Notes: a model not told the origin generated them from the letters alone. A stretch of DNA of 38,847 nt from Chloroflexi bacterium RBG_13_51_36 (GCA_001796515.1 MGMS01000026.1:1-38847), one strand, 5' to 3'; shown: positions 1 through 8,767, numbered from the stretch's first letter. Numbers and translations: made by a program.

Positions 1-1002
1 TCTGGCGCCAAGAAAATCAAGCCCGACGACCACCCGCGCCTGTACAATGTGGTTGAAGAAATGAAGATTGCCTCCGGGCTGGAGAAGATGCCCGATATAT
101 ACATCATTGACGACCCTGCGCTGAATGCCTTCGCCACCGGTCGTGACCCCAACCGGGCATCCGTAGCTATTACCTCGGGACTGCTCCAAAAACTAAACCG
201 TGATGAACTGCAGGGAGTTATTGGCCATGAGATATCCCACGTCAAAAACCGGGACGTGCTGCTCATGGCGATGTGCAGTGTCGTGCTCGGTACCATCGTG
301 CTCCTGGCCTGGTATGGCTCACGTTTCCTGATTTTTGGCGGGGCCGGGTCAAGAAGAAGCTCCTCATCCAGAGGAGGAGGGCAGGCCCAGATAATAATTC
401 TGATTGTGGCGCTCGTATTCATGATACTGGCGCCGATTTTCGCGCAGCTCATTTACTTTGCCATCTCGCGGAAGAGAGAGTACCTGGCAGATGCCTCGTC
501 AGCTCTCTACACCAGATACCCCGAAGGATTGGCCTCAGCACTGGAAAAGCTGGGCGCTGCAACCGGGCAATTAAAATCAGCCAATAAGGCCACAGCCCCC
601 ATGTATATCGTTAATCCATTCCGTCAGAAAGGCATGAAGGCTAGTGACCTCTCCAGCACCCACCCCCCTATATCAGAGAGGATACGCATACTGCGTGCCA
701 TGTCTGGCGCTTCGTTTAATGATTATGACCAGGCCTACCGGCAGCTTCACGGAGGAGATAAGGGCGTTGTACCTGCTGCCAGCCTTGCCGCTGCAACGGT
801 CCCAATAACAACTGTAAAGCTGGAGGGTGAGGCCGGCGAACTAAACGAGACACAGCGGGCTCGTGAGACCTCCGATGTGATGTGGCGGCTCAGTAACTAC
901 AACACCATAACATGTGATTGTGGCACCAAGCTGCGAGTGCCGCCGAACTTCAAAGAGCCGCAAATCAGGTGCCCGCATTGTGGCAGGACACACCGGGTCT
1001 GA
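1..1002 (+). CDS. htpX: HtpX-type M48 zinc metalloprotease, 5' end outside the window
   Basis: This is a membrane-bound metalloprotease that degrades misfolded membrane proteins. The reading frame is open from base 1, so the gene begins upstream; the GTG at 49 is internal, because the preceding codons (SGAKKIKPDDHPRLYN) match the family. The zinc-binding HEISH motif lies near base 229, followed by two hydrophobic segments (about bases 260-320 and 390-460) and the third-ligand region REYLADA near base 477. The C-terminus is unusual: after the STHPP region it carries a linker and a four-cysteine zinc ribbon (CDCG...CPHCG) that ordinary HtpX lacks. The family call is firm. The role of the ribbon is unknown; substrate binding or regulation is only a guess. 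Confidence 0.95.
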   Translation, partial: SGAKKIKPDDHPRLYNVVEEMKIASGLEKMPDIYIIDDPALNAFATGRDPNRASVAITSGLLQKLNRDELQGVIGHEISHVKNRDVLLMAMCSVVLGTIVLLAWYGSRFLIFGGAGSRRSSSSRGGGQAQIIILIVALVFMILAPIFAQLIYFAISRKREYLADASSALYTRYPEGLASALEKLGAATGQLKSANKATAPMYIVNPFRQKGMKASDLSSTHPPISERIRILRAMSGASFNDYDQAYRQLHGGDKGVVPAASLAAATVPITTVKLEGEAGELNETQRARETSDVMWRLSNYNTITCDCGTKLRVPPNFKEPQIRCPHCGRTHRV

Positions 1003-1081
1003 AAAGATAGCTTACCGTCACCCAAATCTACTTTGGCCCTAGCGGTGACTTCGGCATAGATAGTGACGACAGTCGGGACTC

Positions 1082-2293
1082 TTACAACCTAGCTTCTTTT
1101 CTTAGTATCTTAGCCTTGTCCGTTCTCTCCCAGGGCAGGTCTAGGTCTTCCCTGCCGAAGTGTCCGTAGGCAGCAGTTTGACGGTAGATGGGGCGGCGCA
1201 GGTCCAGAGTCCTTATGATGGCCTCAGGGCGAAAGTCGAAATGTTTGTCGACGAGACCTGCTATGACCTCGTCAGACACTTTCCCCGTGCTGAACGTTTC
1301 AATCGACAGCGATAGAGGGTGAGCCTTTCCGATAGTATAGGCAATCTGAAGTTCCATGTAATCGGCAAGTCCGGCAGCTACTATATTCTTGGCAACATAT
1401 CTGGCCATATAGGCGGCGGATCGGTCCACCTTGGTAGGGTCCTTGCCCGAGAAGCATCCGCCACCATGCCCGCAGGCACTGCCGTAAGTATCGGCAATGA
1501 TTTTACGCCCGGTAAAACCGGTATCACTCACAGGACCGCCTATGACGAACTTACCGGCGCTGTTAACGTAGCATTCAGTCTTCTTATCCAGCAACTTGGC
1601 AGGAATGGTCTTTTTGATCACCTGTTCTATAAGGTCGTGCTCAATGACTTCGCGTCTCACTCTGGGGTCATGATGGGCAGCCAGGACAACGGAAACTGCT
1701 CTCTTCGGTATTCCATGACTATACTCTATGGTTACTTGAGACTTACCATCAGGTCTCAAATAAGGTATGGTCCTGTCCTTCCTCACCTGAGCCAGCCTCC
1801 GGCATAGCTTGTGTGCCAGCACAATAGGCAAAGGCATGAGCTCAGGGGTCTCTTTACAGGCAAAGCCAACCATCATTCCCTGGTCGCCAGCACCGGTTTT
1901 ATCCAGAACCGCATCGGTGGCTGATTTCCTTCGCGCCTCTAAAGATTGGCCAACCCCGGCAGCGATGTCTCTTGACTGCTCTTTGATGGAGGTGATGACC
2001 CCACAAGTCCGGTAATTGAAGCCATACTCAGGTTTGGTGTAGCCTACTTCTTTGATCACCCGGCGCACAATTTCAGGAATCTCCACATAGCAATTACAGG
2101 TGATCTCACCGAGGACTATCACCATGCCCATGGCCACAGACACCTCGCAGGCTACCCGGGCGAAGGGGTCCTGCTTCAGCATGGCATCCAGGATGGCGTC
2201 TGAAATCTGGTCGCATAGTTTATCAGGATGCCCCTCGGTGACCGACTCCGCGGTGGCTAAATAAGAATTCGATTGATCAAAGCTATTCGACAT
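1082..2293 (-). CDS. metK: S-adenosylmethionine synthetase
   Basis: MetK makes S-adenosylmethionine from methionine and ATP in the cytosol. The 403-residue protein has normal length. It shows GHPDK at residues 21-25, the GAGDQG signature at 134-139, and the glycine-rich [18 protein letters not shown] loop in the last third. The ATG at 2293 follows an AAAAGGAG Shine-Dalgarno at good spacing. It is the last gene of a minus-strand operon, 12 bases after ahcY. Coupling the enzyme that makes SAM with the one that removes SAH closes the methyl cycle. No SAM or SAH riboswitch is visible ahead of the operon, whose leader is short. Confidence 0.98.
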   Translation of the reverse strand: MSNSFDQSNSYLATAESVTEGHPDKLCDQISDAILDAMLKQDPFARVACEVSVAMGMVIVLGEITCNCYVEIPEIVRRVIKEVGYTKPEYGFNYRTCGVITSIKEQSRDIAAGVGQSLEARRKSATDAVLDKTGAGDQGMMVGFACKETPELMPLPIVLAHKLCRRLAQVRKDRTIPYLRPDGKSQVTIEYSHGIPKRAVSVVLAAHHDPRVRREVIEHDLIEQVIKKTIPAKLLDKKTECYVNSAGKFVIGGPVSDTGFTGRKIIADTYGSACGHGGGCFSGKDPTKVDRSAAYMARYVAKNIVAAGLADYMELQIAYTIGKAHPLSLSIETFSTGKVSDEVIAGLVDKHFDFRPEAIIRTLDLRRPIYRQTAAYGHFGREDLDLPWERTDKAKILRKEARL

Positions 2294-2305
2294 TTTTGCT
2301 CCTTT

Positions 2306-3562
2306 TTATGTTCCTTCTTCCCAGCTTTCGAGGTATTTCTTCTGTTTCTTGGTCAAAGAATCAATATTGATATTCATGGAGGCCAGCTTCAGTCTGCCTA
2401 CCTCCCGGTCAATCTCTTCTGGCACAGGATAGACTGCGGGCTTAAGCCTTCCCTTCGTTTTGGTGAGGTATTCAAGACATAAGGCCTGGTTGGCAAAACT
2501 CATGTCCATGACGCTAGCCGGATGTCCTTCGGCAGCAGCCAGGTTAATTAGCCTGCCCTCGCCCAACAAATAAATACGGCGCCCATCGCTTAAAGTGTAT
2601 TCATCGATGGAAGAACGTATTCGTCTCTTTGATTTGGCCAGTCTTTCCAAAGCTGGAATGTTTATTTCTACGTTGAAGTGTCCGCTATTAGCTACGATAG
2701 CCCCGTCCCTCATCTTCAGTATATGTGCCTTATCAATAACGCTGGTATCGCCCGTAGCGGTGATAAATACTTCTCCAATTTCGCAGGCCTTAATCAAAGG
2801 CATCACCTGATAGCCATCCATAGCAGCTTCCAGAGCGGGTATAGGCTGCACCTCGGTAATGACAACCTGTGCACCGAGCCCTTGAGCCCGCTTCGCTATC
2901 CCTTTCCCACACCAGCCATAGCCAGAAACGACTACTTTCCTCCCCGCCCAGAGTATATTGGTGGCCCGGGTGATGCCATCAATTGTGCTCTGCCCTGTTC
3001 CATATCTGTTGTCAAAGAAATGCTTGGTTTGAGCATCGTTTACGGCAATAATGGGGTAAATCAGTTTACCGGCCCTGGCCATGTTCCTCAGTCTGATGAC
3101 ACCGGTGGTTGTTTCCTCGGTGCCACCGATGACATTAGCGGTCAGTTTTACGTAGTCCCTATGAAGGGTGGAAACCAGGTCCGCGCCATCGTCCATGGTA
3201 ATCTGAGGCTTATGCTTCAGGGCGGTGACGATATGTTTGTAGTAAGTCTTATTATCCTCTCCTTTGATGGCGTTGACAGGAATGCCATAGTCCACCAGGG
3301 CAGCAGCCACATCGTCCTGCGTACTCAAAGGATTGGAGGCGCATAAGACCACTTCAGCACCACCTGCCTTCAAAGCCAGGGCTAGATTGCCCGTTTCCGT
3401 AGTGACATGGAGGCAAGCAGAAATACGCACTCCCTCCAGAGGCTTTTCCCTGCTGAATCTTTCCTTTATCAGCTTAACCACCGGCATTTCCTTGCCGGCC
3501 CACTCGATGCGAAGTTTGCCCTCTCGGGCCAGGGAAAGGTCTTTGACATCATAATTCTTCAT
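2306..3562 (-). CDS. ahcY: S-adenosylhomocysteinase
   Basis: AhcY hydrolyses S-adenosylhomocysteine, the product of methyltransferases, to adenosine and homocysteine with bound NAD. The 418-residue form lacks the long insertion of many proteobacterial enzymes. The substrate and hinge region [18 protein letters not shown] is at residues 175-192, and the NAD-binding loop GYGWCGKG at 214-221. The ATG at 3562 follows a GGGAG Shine-Dalgarno that overlaps the stop of the PHP gene, leaving four bases between the genes. It lies directly upstream of metK. The window also encodes several SAM-dependent methyltransferases that would supply its substrate. Confidence 0.98.
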   Translation of the reverse strand: MKNYDVKDLSLAREGKLRIEWAGKEMPVVKLIKERFSREKPLEGVRISACLHVTTETGNLALALKAGGAEVVLCASNPLSTQDDVAAALVDYGIPVNAIKGEDNKTYYKHIVTALKHKPQITMDDGADLVSTLHRDYVKLTANVIGGTEETTTGVIRLRNMARAGKLIYPIIAVNDAQTKHFFDNRYGTGQSTIDGITRATNILWAGRKVVVSGYGWCGKGIAKRAQGLGAQVVITEVQPIPALEAAMDGYQVMPLIKACEIGEVFITATGDTSVIDKAHILKMRDGAIVANSGHFNVEINIPALERLAKSKRRIRSSIDEYTLSDGRRIYLLGEGRLINLAAAEGHPASVMDMSFANQALCLEYLTKTKGRLKPAVYPVPEEIDREVGRLKLASMNINIDSLTKKQKKYLESWEEGT

Positions 3563-3566
3563 CTCT

Positions 3567-4451
3567 TTAGCTCCCTGAAAATAGCATTAACTTGAATTGC
3601 CCGGCAACCCAATCAGGTATATCCAATGTGCCCATAAGAACCGGTTTCTGATGGCAATCGCTACCGCCCGTCACGAACATATTGTGCTTTCTAGCAAACT
3701 CAATATAATGCGCTGTGGTTTTCTGGTCATGGTCCGTGTGCCAGCACTCAACACCATCGATGTATTGTAGCATATATTTCTCTATGACCCTCGTTTGTCT
3801 TTCCACATCATCCGTTATGCCTACCAGGGATGTTCCCTTAGGGTCGCCGGGGTGAGCATGGACCAGTATGCCCCCGGCGTTCCTGATCAATTCCGATGCC
3901 TCAGCCAGAGAAAGGGGATATTTGGGGACATCACACCTGACCAGATATTTATCGAAAGCTTCTTGCTTATCCTTGACAATCCCCTTTTCCACCAGGTAGT
4001 TTGCTATATGTGGTCGCCCGAACACGCCGTCCACACTATCCTCTATTCTTTTGAGGTCTGTCTCGGTGAATCTTGCCATGCCCTCTTTATCGAACTCCAT
4101 ATTCAGGTTCTTGAGAATCTGACGCGCTCTTCTTTTTCTATATTCTTTTATCAATTGAAGCTTACTCTTAAGCTCTTGATTGCCGATGTCATACCCATAC
4201 CCCAGAAAATCGAGGGAGACATCTTTGTTGCCCTCGGGATAATGGAAAGTCACGTTTAATTCTATCCCCGTGATGTAAGACGTGCCGTGCTTTTTCGCTA
4301 AGGCCACAGCCCTTTTCTGGCAGCCCACAGAATCGTGGTCGGTGATCGAGATTAAATCAATATCTCTTTTCTTGGCCTCTTGGAAAACCTCCTCGACAGT
4401 GAGATTGCCGTCGGAGCAGGTCTTGGTATGGATGTGCAGATCTATCTTCAC
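3567..4451 (-). CDS. PHP-domain metal-dependent phosphoesterase
   Basis: A polymerase-and-histidinol-phosphatase (PHP) domain protein, likely a phosphoesterase acting on nucleotides or small phosphate esters. Visible motifs are the N-terminal [18 protein letters not shown] about 30 residues later, VHAHPGD in the middle, and TGGSDCH near the C-terminus; together these give the usual metal-binding His/Asp set. An ATG start at 4484 would overlap the upstream gene by 31 bases. I prefer the GTG at 4451, two bases after that gene's stop and just before the conserved DLHIH. Its place in one operon with a P-loop kinase, ahcY and metK suggests a role in nucleotide or methyl-cycle by-product handling, but the substrate cannot be read from sequence. 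Confidence 0.9.
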   Translation of the reverse strand: MKIDLHIHTKTCSDGNLTVEEVFQEAKKRDIDLISITDHDSVGCQKRAVALAKKHGTSYITGIELNVTFHYPEGNKDVSLDFLGYGYDIGNQELKSKLQLIKEYRKRRARQILKNLNMEFDKEGMARFTETDLKRIEDSVDGVFGRPHIANYLVEKGIVKDKQEAFDKYLVRCDVPKYPLSLAEASELIRNAGGILVHAHPGDPKGTSLVGITDDVERQTRVIEKYMLQYIDGVECWHTDHDQKTTAHYIEFARKHNMFVTGGSDCHQKPVLMGTLDIPDWVAGQFKLMLFSGS

Positions 4452-4453
4452 TT

Positions 4454-5056
4454 CTATCTCTTTTCCATTCCAATGACATACCACTCTTCGGGCGGATCAT
4501 ATTGGGTATCAACCGTCAGGTGGATGATTTCAAGCGTTGGGTATAACCGCTTCAAGTCATCCACATCCACTTCTTCGAATTTCCTTTTGTTGTTGAGGTA
4601 AGCTTGCTCGGTGAGAGCATTCGATTGATAATCCTCTTGAGTGCGTCTGACTATCCGGGCGATGGCCACCTCCTGAGGACAATGGGTCTCAAGGATGATG
4701 AACGTCTTATCATGTTTCGCAGCTATCTCAGCAGCCCGTCTTCTCAGCGATTGGGTGACGAAGGTGGCATCTATTATTATGCTATCGCCTTTCTTCAGCA
4801 CCTCGTCTGCCCGTCGGAACGTCTCATCATAGACCATTGTCCGCTTGCTCATATCCGAGGCGACCTTCTCATCGAATATATCTTCGTTCTTAAGCACCTC
4901 CAACCTGATCAGGTCGGACCGCAGGATGGGGTAGCCCTTAATCCGGGAAATCTCCTCGCTAGTCTCTGTTTTCCAGGTGCCCGGCAAGCCACAGGTAATG
5001 AGCAACACACCAGAACCTAGCTTGCTTCTTACGAATCTGGCAAATGGTTCTCTCAA
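4454..5056 (-). CDS. P-loop kinase-like ATPase (AAA_33 type)
   Basis: A 200-residue single-domain P-loop protein of the kind annotated as AAA_33 or zeta-toxin-like kinase. The Walker A motif GLPGTWKT is at residues 23-30. A hydrophobic strand ending in an acidic residue (SIIIDAT) follows in the middle, then an arginine-rich segment (IARIVRRTQED) resembling the lid of small-molecule kinases. The start is a TTG at 5056 preceded by GGGGAG with seven bases of spacing. It is the first gene of the operon with the PHP gene, ahcY and metK, and a promoter is visible at 5094-5122. Phosphorylation of a small molecule is the likely activity; the substrate is unknown. Confidence 0.85.
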   Translation of the reverse strand: MREPFARFVRSKLGSGVLLITCGLPGTWKTETSEEISRIKGYPILRSDLIRLEVLKNEDIFDEKVASDMSKRTMVYDETFRRADEVLKKGDSIIIDATFVTQSLRRRAAEIAAKHDKTFIILETHCPQEVAIARIVRRTQEDYQSNALTEQAYLNNKRKFEEVDVDDLKRLYPTLEIIHLTVDTQYDPPEEWYVIGMEKR

Positions 5057-5093
5057 TCTAGAACTCCCCTATGGTTCGACATCGCCGCCTTAG

Positions 5094-5122
5094 ATTATAA
5101 CCGCTCCAGTTCTCCTTGTCAT
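5094..5122 (-). promoter_or_regulatory. Sigma-70-type promoter of the kinase-PHP-ahcY-metK operon
   Basis: On the minus strand the -35 box ATGACA (5122 to 5117) is separated by exactly 17 bases from a perfect TATAAT -10 box (5099 to 5094). The predicted start lies about 30 bases ahead of the TTG codon, leaving a leader too short for a riboswitch. Confidence 0.75.
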
Positions 5123-5186
5123 TGCCGGTGGCAAAGCCCCCTCCAATTTGACCCTCCCCTCTAGCCAATGCTAAACTATTTTTTTC

Positions 5187-5259
5187 GGCAGCGTAGCTCA
5201 GACGGCAGAGCAGAGGACTCATAAGCCTTTGGTCAGTGGTTCGAATCCACTCGCTGCCA
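5187..5259 (+). tRNA. tRNA-Met (CAT anticodon), probably elongator
   Basis: The acceptor stem pairs GGCAGCG (5187-5193) with CGCTGCC (5252-5258), with discriminator A at 5259. The D stem is GCTC/GAGC, the anticodon loop is CTCATAA with CAT at the wobble positions, and the T arm AGTGG-TTCGAAT-CCACT is perfect. CCA is not encoded. The first acceptor pair is G-C and the three G-C pairs of initiator tRNA are absent from the anticodon stem, so it is not the initiator. An A-G mismatch closes the anticodon stem. A CAT anticodon could also mark a lysidine-modified tRNA-Ile2, which I cannot exclude. Confidence 0.93.
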
Positions 5260-5331
5260 CTTATCTGTTTGCCGTATTATCTTTCCGAACACAACCCGTT
5301 AAACAAAAAAAAGAGATATGTTCTCACTCCT

Positions 5332-5784
5332 ATGAACGAGAAACATGCCAATGATGTTGCCAATTGGCACTATGATGATGTCTATTCGTTTTATGACATG
5401 GCAGCAGATGAAGATGACCTGAGCATATTGATGGATACTAAGAATTGGAAGAACATCATTAGGGCTGTATTGAATGAAAATGATGAATTGGCAGGATGGG
5501 CAGCTCTTTACACTGAAAACGACGAGTTCTGGCTATCATTAGGCATGAGACCTGACTTAACCGGCCGGGGACTGGGCCAGGAATTTGTATCGGAGTGTGT
5601 AGACTATGCAGTATCACGCTATAGATCGATTAAACGCACCATCAAGCTTCATGTTGCTCTTTTCAACCAACGTGCTATCAAGGTTTATCAAAGAGTAGGC
5701 TTTGTAGAGACTAAAAAGACAATCAGGGATACCCATATCGGGAAGGTAGACTTTATTGAAATGGAAAAACACATCGCCCGTTAA
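5332..5784 (+). CDS. GNAT family N-acetyltransferase
   Basis: A small acetyl-CoA-dependent acyltransferase. The acetyl-CoA loop is seen as TGRGLGQEF, followed by the strand and helix KLHVALFNQRAIKVYQRVGFVE typical of the C-terminal half. The WHYDDVYSFYDM segment near the start is common in a subgroup with unknown substrates. The start is uncertain. The ATG at 5332 gives 150 residues but cuts into the first strand, where related proteins begin about five residues earlier. The frame is open upstream into the tRNA gene, and a TTG at 5269 lacks a ribosome site. The gene may use a non-standard start or have lost its 5' end when it came to lie beside the tRNA. A tRNA-3'-end-like sequence begins at its stop codon. 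Confidence 0.85.
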   Translation: MNEKHANDVANWHYDDVYSFYDMAADEDDLSILMDTKNWKNIIRAVLNENDELAGWAALYTENDEFWLSLGMRPDLTGRGLGQEFVSECVDYAVSRYRSIKRTIKLHVALFNQRAIKVYQRVGFVETKKTIRDTHIGKVDFIEMEKHIAR

Positions 5785-5808
5785 CTGGTTCAAACCCGGC
5801 CGCTGCCA
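5784..5808 (+). repeat. tRNA 3'-end-like sequence, copy 1
   Basis: A T arm (ACTGG-TTCAAAC-CCGGC) followed by CGCTGCC and A, the same acceptor 3' strand as the real tRNA at 5187-5259. There is no matching 5' half. It starts at the GNAT stop codon. It could be an attachment-site copy or a decayed tRNA. Confidence 0.6.
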
Positions 5809-5852
5809 TCTATTGTCACCCACGGACTTCCGTCAACAGGCTGCAAGCATCA

Positions 5853-6119
5853 AGTGAGTTGTGTTATCATCTGGACCGGTGTTGTTACGGAGTGTGAATG
5901 AAGGCAACCAGAATCATCGCGTATTTCGTCCTCAGCGTTGCGCTTATCATCCTGGCATGCCTGTTGGGCCGATACAGCATCAATCCGCTATTGCCAATAA
6001 CGTTGCTGGCAATCGGCATCGCACTCGCAACTGTTGGTATTACGGCTATTCTCTCGCGTAAATGAACCTTCTTCGTGACCGATCACCTATCCCGTTCGGC
6101 TCAAGTCCAGCTACTGCCG
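5853..6119 (+). repeat. 267-bp unit A: small membrane gene plus tRNA-3'-like tail
   Basis: Colinear with unit B (7508-7774), of equal length and with no visible gap. Both begin with a GTGTTATCATC-type block, have an ATG 45 bases in, encode 55 residues, and after the stop share an AAATGA-CTTCTTCG block and a CACCTATCCC block. Each ends in a tRNA T-arm and acceptor-like segment (here 6095-6119, TTCGG-CTCAAGT-CCAGC-TACTGCC). Confidence 0.7.
5898..6065 (+). CDS. Small two-helix membrane protein, 55 residues (paralogue 1)
   Basis: Not a family I recognise. It starts MKATRIIAYF and has two hydrophobic stretches (about residues 6-24 and 32-51) with a short polar turn between, ending in a basic SRK tail. 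This suggests a hairpin in the membrane with both ends on the same side. The twin gene at 7553-7720 encodes an equally long protein sharing about 27 of 55 residues by eye (LxILA, IGIxLAxVGIxAI). The nucleotide context is more diverged but without indels, which argues for selection on the protein. There is no strong Shine-Dalgarno; GGAGTG lies upstream. Confidence 0.6.
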   Translation: MKATRIIAYFVLSVALIILACLLGRYSINPLLPITLLAIGIALATVGITAILSRK

Positions 6120-6231
6120 CCAATAGACATAAATCGTCTCGAACTGATCTGTCATCAGAGACTCAGTGCACTTGACAACCTGAGAGATGAAACGTAGTAT
6201 GCTGGGAAGGCAATGATTGGAGGTATTAAAG

Positions 6232-6531
6232 ATGGCCAACATTATACAGATTTCGATTATTGTTATTGCTGTCGCATTGGTGGTGGTAGCATTATTAGTT
6301 TGGAGGAGGCAAAAAGAGGAGAAGCCGGAGAGAATAAGCAGTGAACAGAAGAGAGCATTCTTCGCACAGTGGATAATAGGGATTGTTTTGGCGTTGGCAG
6401 CTGCTATTTTTATGTTTGATGGCGATATCCTGGGAGAAAATACGACAGGTATTTCCACAGTCCTGGGGATTATTGGAATTTGCCTGATAGCAACTTCCAA
6501 TGTCAACCTGCTATCTCTCAAGCGCAAATAG
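6232..6531 (+). CDS. Small membrane protein, 99 residues
   Basis: Unrecognised. The ATG at 6232 is chosen because GGAGGT (6219-6224) lies seven bases ahead; an upstream ATG at 6217 precedes this ribosome site and is unlikely. The protein has an N-terminal helix (about residues 4-24), a charged cytoplasmic-type loop (RRQKEEKPERISSEQKR), and two further hydrophobic stretches (about 46-65 and 72-92), ending in basic SLKRK. It sits between the two 55-residue paralogues. Such short proteins often accompany stress or envelope genes, but nothing here fixes a role. Confidence 0.7.
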   Translation: MANIIQISIIVIAVALVVVALLVWRRQKEEKPERISSEQKRAFFAQWIIGIVLALAAAIFMFDGDILGENTTGISTVLGIIGICLIATSNVNLLSLKRK

Positions 6532-6656
6532 AGCAGATTAGCAACAAAACAAGAAATCACCTAACCGCATCTAAGCAACTGTTTAATAGACCGTTGCCCA
6601 GTAGCGGGTGTGCCTAACTGGGTTGTGATTGGCGCCCGGTCACATCACTGAAGTCT

Positions 6657-7388
6657 TCATTTCTCCCTGAGAGTAGATGCACCTGACACATTGATGGTGC
6701 CCATCACAGGGTCGCCAATGTACAGCAGTGTCGATGCACCGCTGACGTTGGCATCCAGTCTGCCGTCCAGGTTTATGATGCCCGTGCTGGCGCCACTAAC
6801 ATTGACGACGGCATTATTGACTGTGAAATCGTCAAGATTGAAAGTGCTGGCGCCGCTTACAACGGCGACCATATCGTCGGCAGAGCCTTCCAACTGAACA
6901 ATGCTCGCCCCGCTTACATCAAATCCGATATCACCCGCTGTGATGTCACCTTCAACTATTATGCTGGCTCCAGACACCGTGATGTTCAAGCCCTCGGTGG
7001 AACTGAAGCCGGAAACAGTGCCGACCGATGCCCCCGAGACAGTCACGCCACTAAGTTCCGGCATAGCCACCGATGCTCTCAGAGTCACGCGACGAAGGAA
7101 TGGGACAGTTCGAAGCCTTATCTTCAGAGTCTGACCTTCCTGGGTAACCTGGACATAATCCATCACGTTATCGTCCACGGTAACATTTATGCCGTAGGAG
7201 TCGGAATACCCGATTTCAAATACAAAAGCGCTGCTGATTTCAACTCTGGTGAAATTGCCAAAAGCATACTGCTCAGTTTCGAGATTTCCAGACCCAACCA
7301 GAACTCCCGGCCACACCTTTAGAATTAGCACCGTACAAATTGCCGCTACCGCTACCACTATAGCGATTATTATTACTGCTTTCTTCAT
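6657..7388 (-). CDS. Exported DUF2807 (GIN domain) protein with SGAS repeats
   Basis: An envelope-exposed protein of the DUF2807 or putative auto-transporter adhesin head GIN family. Residues 1-25 form an uncleaved or weakly cleaved signal anchor. The first half contains the usual FxxVEISSAFxFEI and VxVTVDDNV segments. The second half is a beta-helix-like repeat with seven VSGAS turns spaced about 15-25 residues apart. The ATG at 7388 follows a perfect AAGGAGGTG. At 243 residues the length is normal. The family is widespread and its function is unclear; metal, ligand or surface binding has been proposed. It is transcribed against its small neighbours. Confidence 0.88.
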   Translation of the reverse strand: MKKAVIIIAIVVAVAAICTVLILKVWPGVLVGSGNLETEQYAFGNFTRVEISSAFVFEIGYSDSYGINVTVDDNVMDYVQVTQEGQTLKIRLRTVPFLRRVTLRASVAMPELSGVTVSGASVGTVSGFSSTEGLNITVSGASIIVEGDITAGDIGFDVSGASIVQLEGSADDMVAVVSGASTFNLDDFTVNNAVVNVSGASTGIINLDGRLDANVSGASTLLYIGDPVMGTINVSGASTLREK

Positions 7389-7507
7389 ATCACACCTCCT
7401 TATTCCTCTCTGTTTCGTAGCATAGCAGTCTTGAATCTGCTGTCCAGCTTTGTCAACTCTTGTCTGGCTGTCAGGACAAAACAGCGGCCGACAGATTGTG
7501 AGTATTG

Positions 7508-7774
7508 AGTCAGGTGTGTTATCATCCGGAATAGTATTGTCGAGGAGGGCGAATGAAACTAGCTAGAATCGCTGCACCATTCGGTCTTAGCGCGGTGCTT
7601 TTTATCCTGGCATATCTATCCAGCAAAGACACCGCCAGTGGCTATTTCCCAGTAATGCTAATGGGAATCGGGATAGTACTGGCCATCGTCGGTATTGCAG
7701 CTATATTCTCGACTAAATGAGTCTTCTTCGAGACTGACCACCTATCCCCTGTGGTTCAAGTCCCACTCCTGCCA
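7508..7774 (+). repeat. 267-bp unit B: small membrane gene plus tRNA-3'-like tail
   Basis: Partner of unit A (5853-6119). The gene start is again 45 bases in, and the unit again ends in a tRNA-like T arm and acceptor strand (7750-7774, TGTGG-TTCAAGT-CCCAC-TCCTGCC-A). The two units are separated by the 99-residue gene and the DUF2807 gene. Confidence 0.7.
7553..7720 (+). CDS. Small two-helix membrane protein, 55 residues (paralogue 2)
   Basis: Starts MKLARIAAPF after a GAGGAGGG ribosome site, which supports translation. It has the same two-helix plan as the protein at 5898-6065: a hydrophobic stretch over residues 6-22, a polar turn (SSKDTASG), a second stretch over 32-52, and a basic STK end. 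No known domain is apparent. Equal length and conserved spacing with the paralogue, despite about half of the residues differing, make a real gene family likely. Confidence 0.68.
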   Translation: MKLARIAAPFGLSAVLFILAYLSSKDTASGYFPVMLMGIGIVLAIVGIAAIFSTK

Positions 7775-7788
7775 CTTCAAGTACTCTA

Positions 7789-7884
7789 TTATTTCTTCTT
7801 GGCAGGCGCCTTCTTCTTTGCCGTCTTGGCTGCAGGTTTAGCGGCGGCTTTCCCCGGGTTGTGAGCCTTGCACGTGCTACACAT
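7789..7884 (-). CDS. 31-residue K/A-rich peptide with CxxC
   Basis: A very small gene with one of the best ribosome sites in the window: AAGGAGGTGA lies just upstream of the ATG at 7884. The peptide begins MCSTCKAHNPGK and continues as an alternating Lys/Ala/Pro tail ending APAKKK. The tail resembles histone-H1-like bacterial proteins (AlgP, HctB type), while the CSTC pair could bind a metal or form a disulfide. A nucleic-acid-binding or nucleoid-associated role is a guess from composition only. It stands alone on the minus strand, immediately after unit B. Confidence 0.65.
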   Translation of the reverse strand: MCSTCKAHNPGKAAAKPAAKTAKKKAPAKKK

Positions 7885-8018
7885 GTTCGTCACCTCCTTG
7901 CTTGTCCTATGTCAAGAATTATATCAACCAGTCTGTTCTTTTGACAATATGTAGGCCGAGGAATGCACGGTGGTTAATGTCCAGTTCCTACCATATTCTG
8001 CATCAACACAATTTGTGC

Positions 8019-8441
8019 TCACTGCCCGCCGGTCAACTTGGCTTGTACTTCTGCGATCAGGTCCTGGACAGCGATACGTAGCACAGTCTGGCCTTGCTTC
8101 AACGTGTCCACGAGAACATCGTAGTCCTCGTAGAAATAGACTGTCTTCCCGTCCGTGAGCACTACAAATGAAGACAGAGTCCTGGATTGGCCTCGTATGA
8201 AGCGGAAACTCGACCGTATTCGCTGCAGAGACAGCGAGCTATCCAGCAGTTTCATCAGTATCTTAAGTTCGAAAATGTCTTCCACGGAATAGCGACGGCG
8301 CGAACCCCTGCCCGAAGCTGCTTTCACACTCGGGCTCACCAGGCCGGTCTTGTCCCAATACACAAGCTGGTTCTTGGTAGCACCGACCACGTGCGACACC
8401 TCTGAAATACGGAAGGATATGGGTTTCTTTCTACGCGGCAT
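8019..8441 (-). CDS. MerR-like transcriptional regulator
   Basis: A DNA-binding protein with an N-terminal winged helix of the MerR type: FRISEVSHVVGATKNQLVYWDKTGLVSPS, then RRRYSVEDIFELKILMKLLDSSLSLQRI. It lacks the standard metal-binding cysteines. The C-terminal half (VVLTDGKTVYFYEDYDVLVDTLKQGQ) is a small domain of unknown ligand found in related regulators. I prefer the ATG at 8441 (140 residues) over the TTG two codons upstream. It lies divergent from the peptide-binding lipoprotein gene, with about 330 bases between them, and could regulate it. That link is inference from position. Confidence 0.85.
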   Translation of the reverse strand: MPRRKKPISFRISEVSHVVGATKNQLVYWDKTGLVSPSVKAASGRGSRRRYSVEDIFELKILMKLLDSSLSLQRIRSSFRFIRGQSRTLSSFVVLTDGKTVYFYEDYDVLVDTLKQGQTVLRIAVQDLIAEVQAKLTGGQ

Positions 8442-8681
8442 TGCCAATTCCAGCCAATATGCTATCAGTCATATAATTATATCACTTGGGCTTAAGCACA
8501 GGTGCAGGGCCAATCCACCAACCGCTGGTTACTGTTTCACTCATAGTGATTCCGGTGATCTGAGCGCCACAAACCCAAGCCAAATATCCTCTTTTGCTGT
8601 CAGCATTGGCTGGATGGACATTACTGCCTGTTCTCTACCGCCCATTTTCTCATCGTAAGAACCTCAAACACTCTAGATAGG

Positions 8682-8710
8682 TTTACAAAACCACTGATAT
8701 TTGCTATAAA
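8682..8710 (+). promoter_or_regulatory. Promoter of the peptide-binding lipoprotein gene
   Basis: TTTACA (8682-8687) and TATAAA (8705-8710) are separated by exactly 17 bases. The predicted start lies about 50 bases ahead of the gene. The rest of the 8442-8767 intergenic stretch shows no convincing gene. Confidence 0.65.
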
Positions 8711-8767
8711 CTCTTCCTATCAACGATGTTGGCCACCCGATTGCAAATATTGATGAGGAGGAAAATG

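Noticed and set aside
5057-5186. SAM or SAH riboswitch ahead of the metK/ahcY operon
   Set aside because: The predicted start leaves only about 30 bases of leader, and no stem-loop pattern of these riboswitches is seen.
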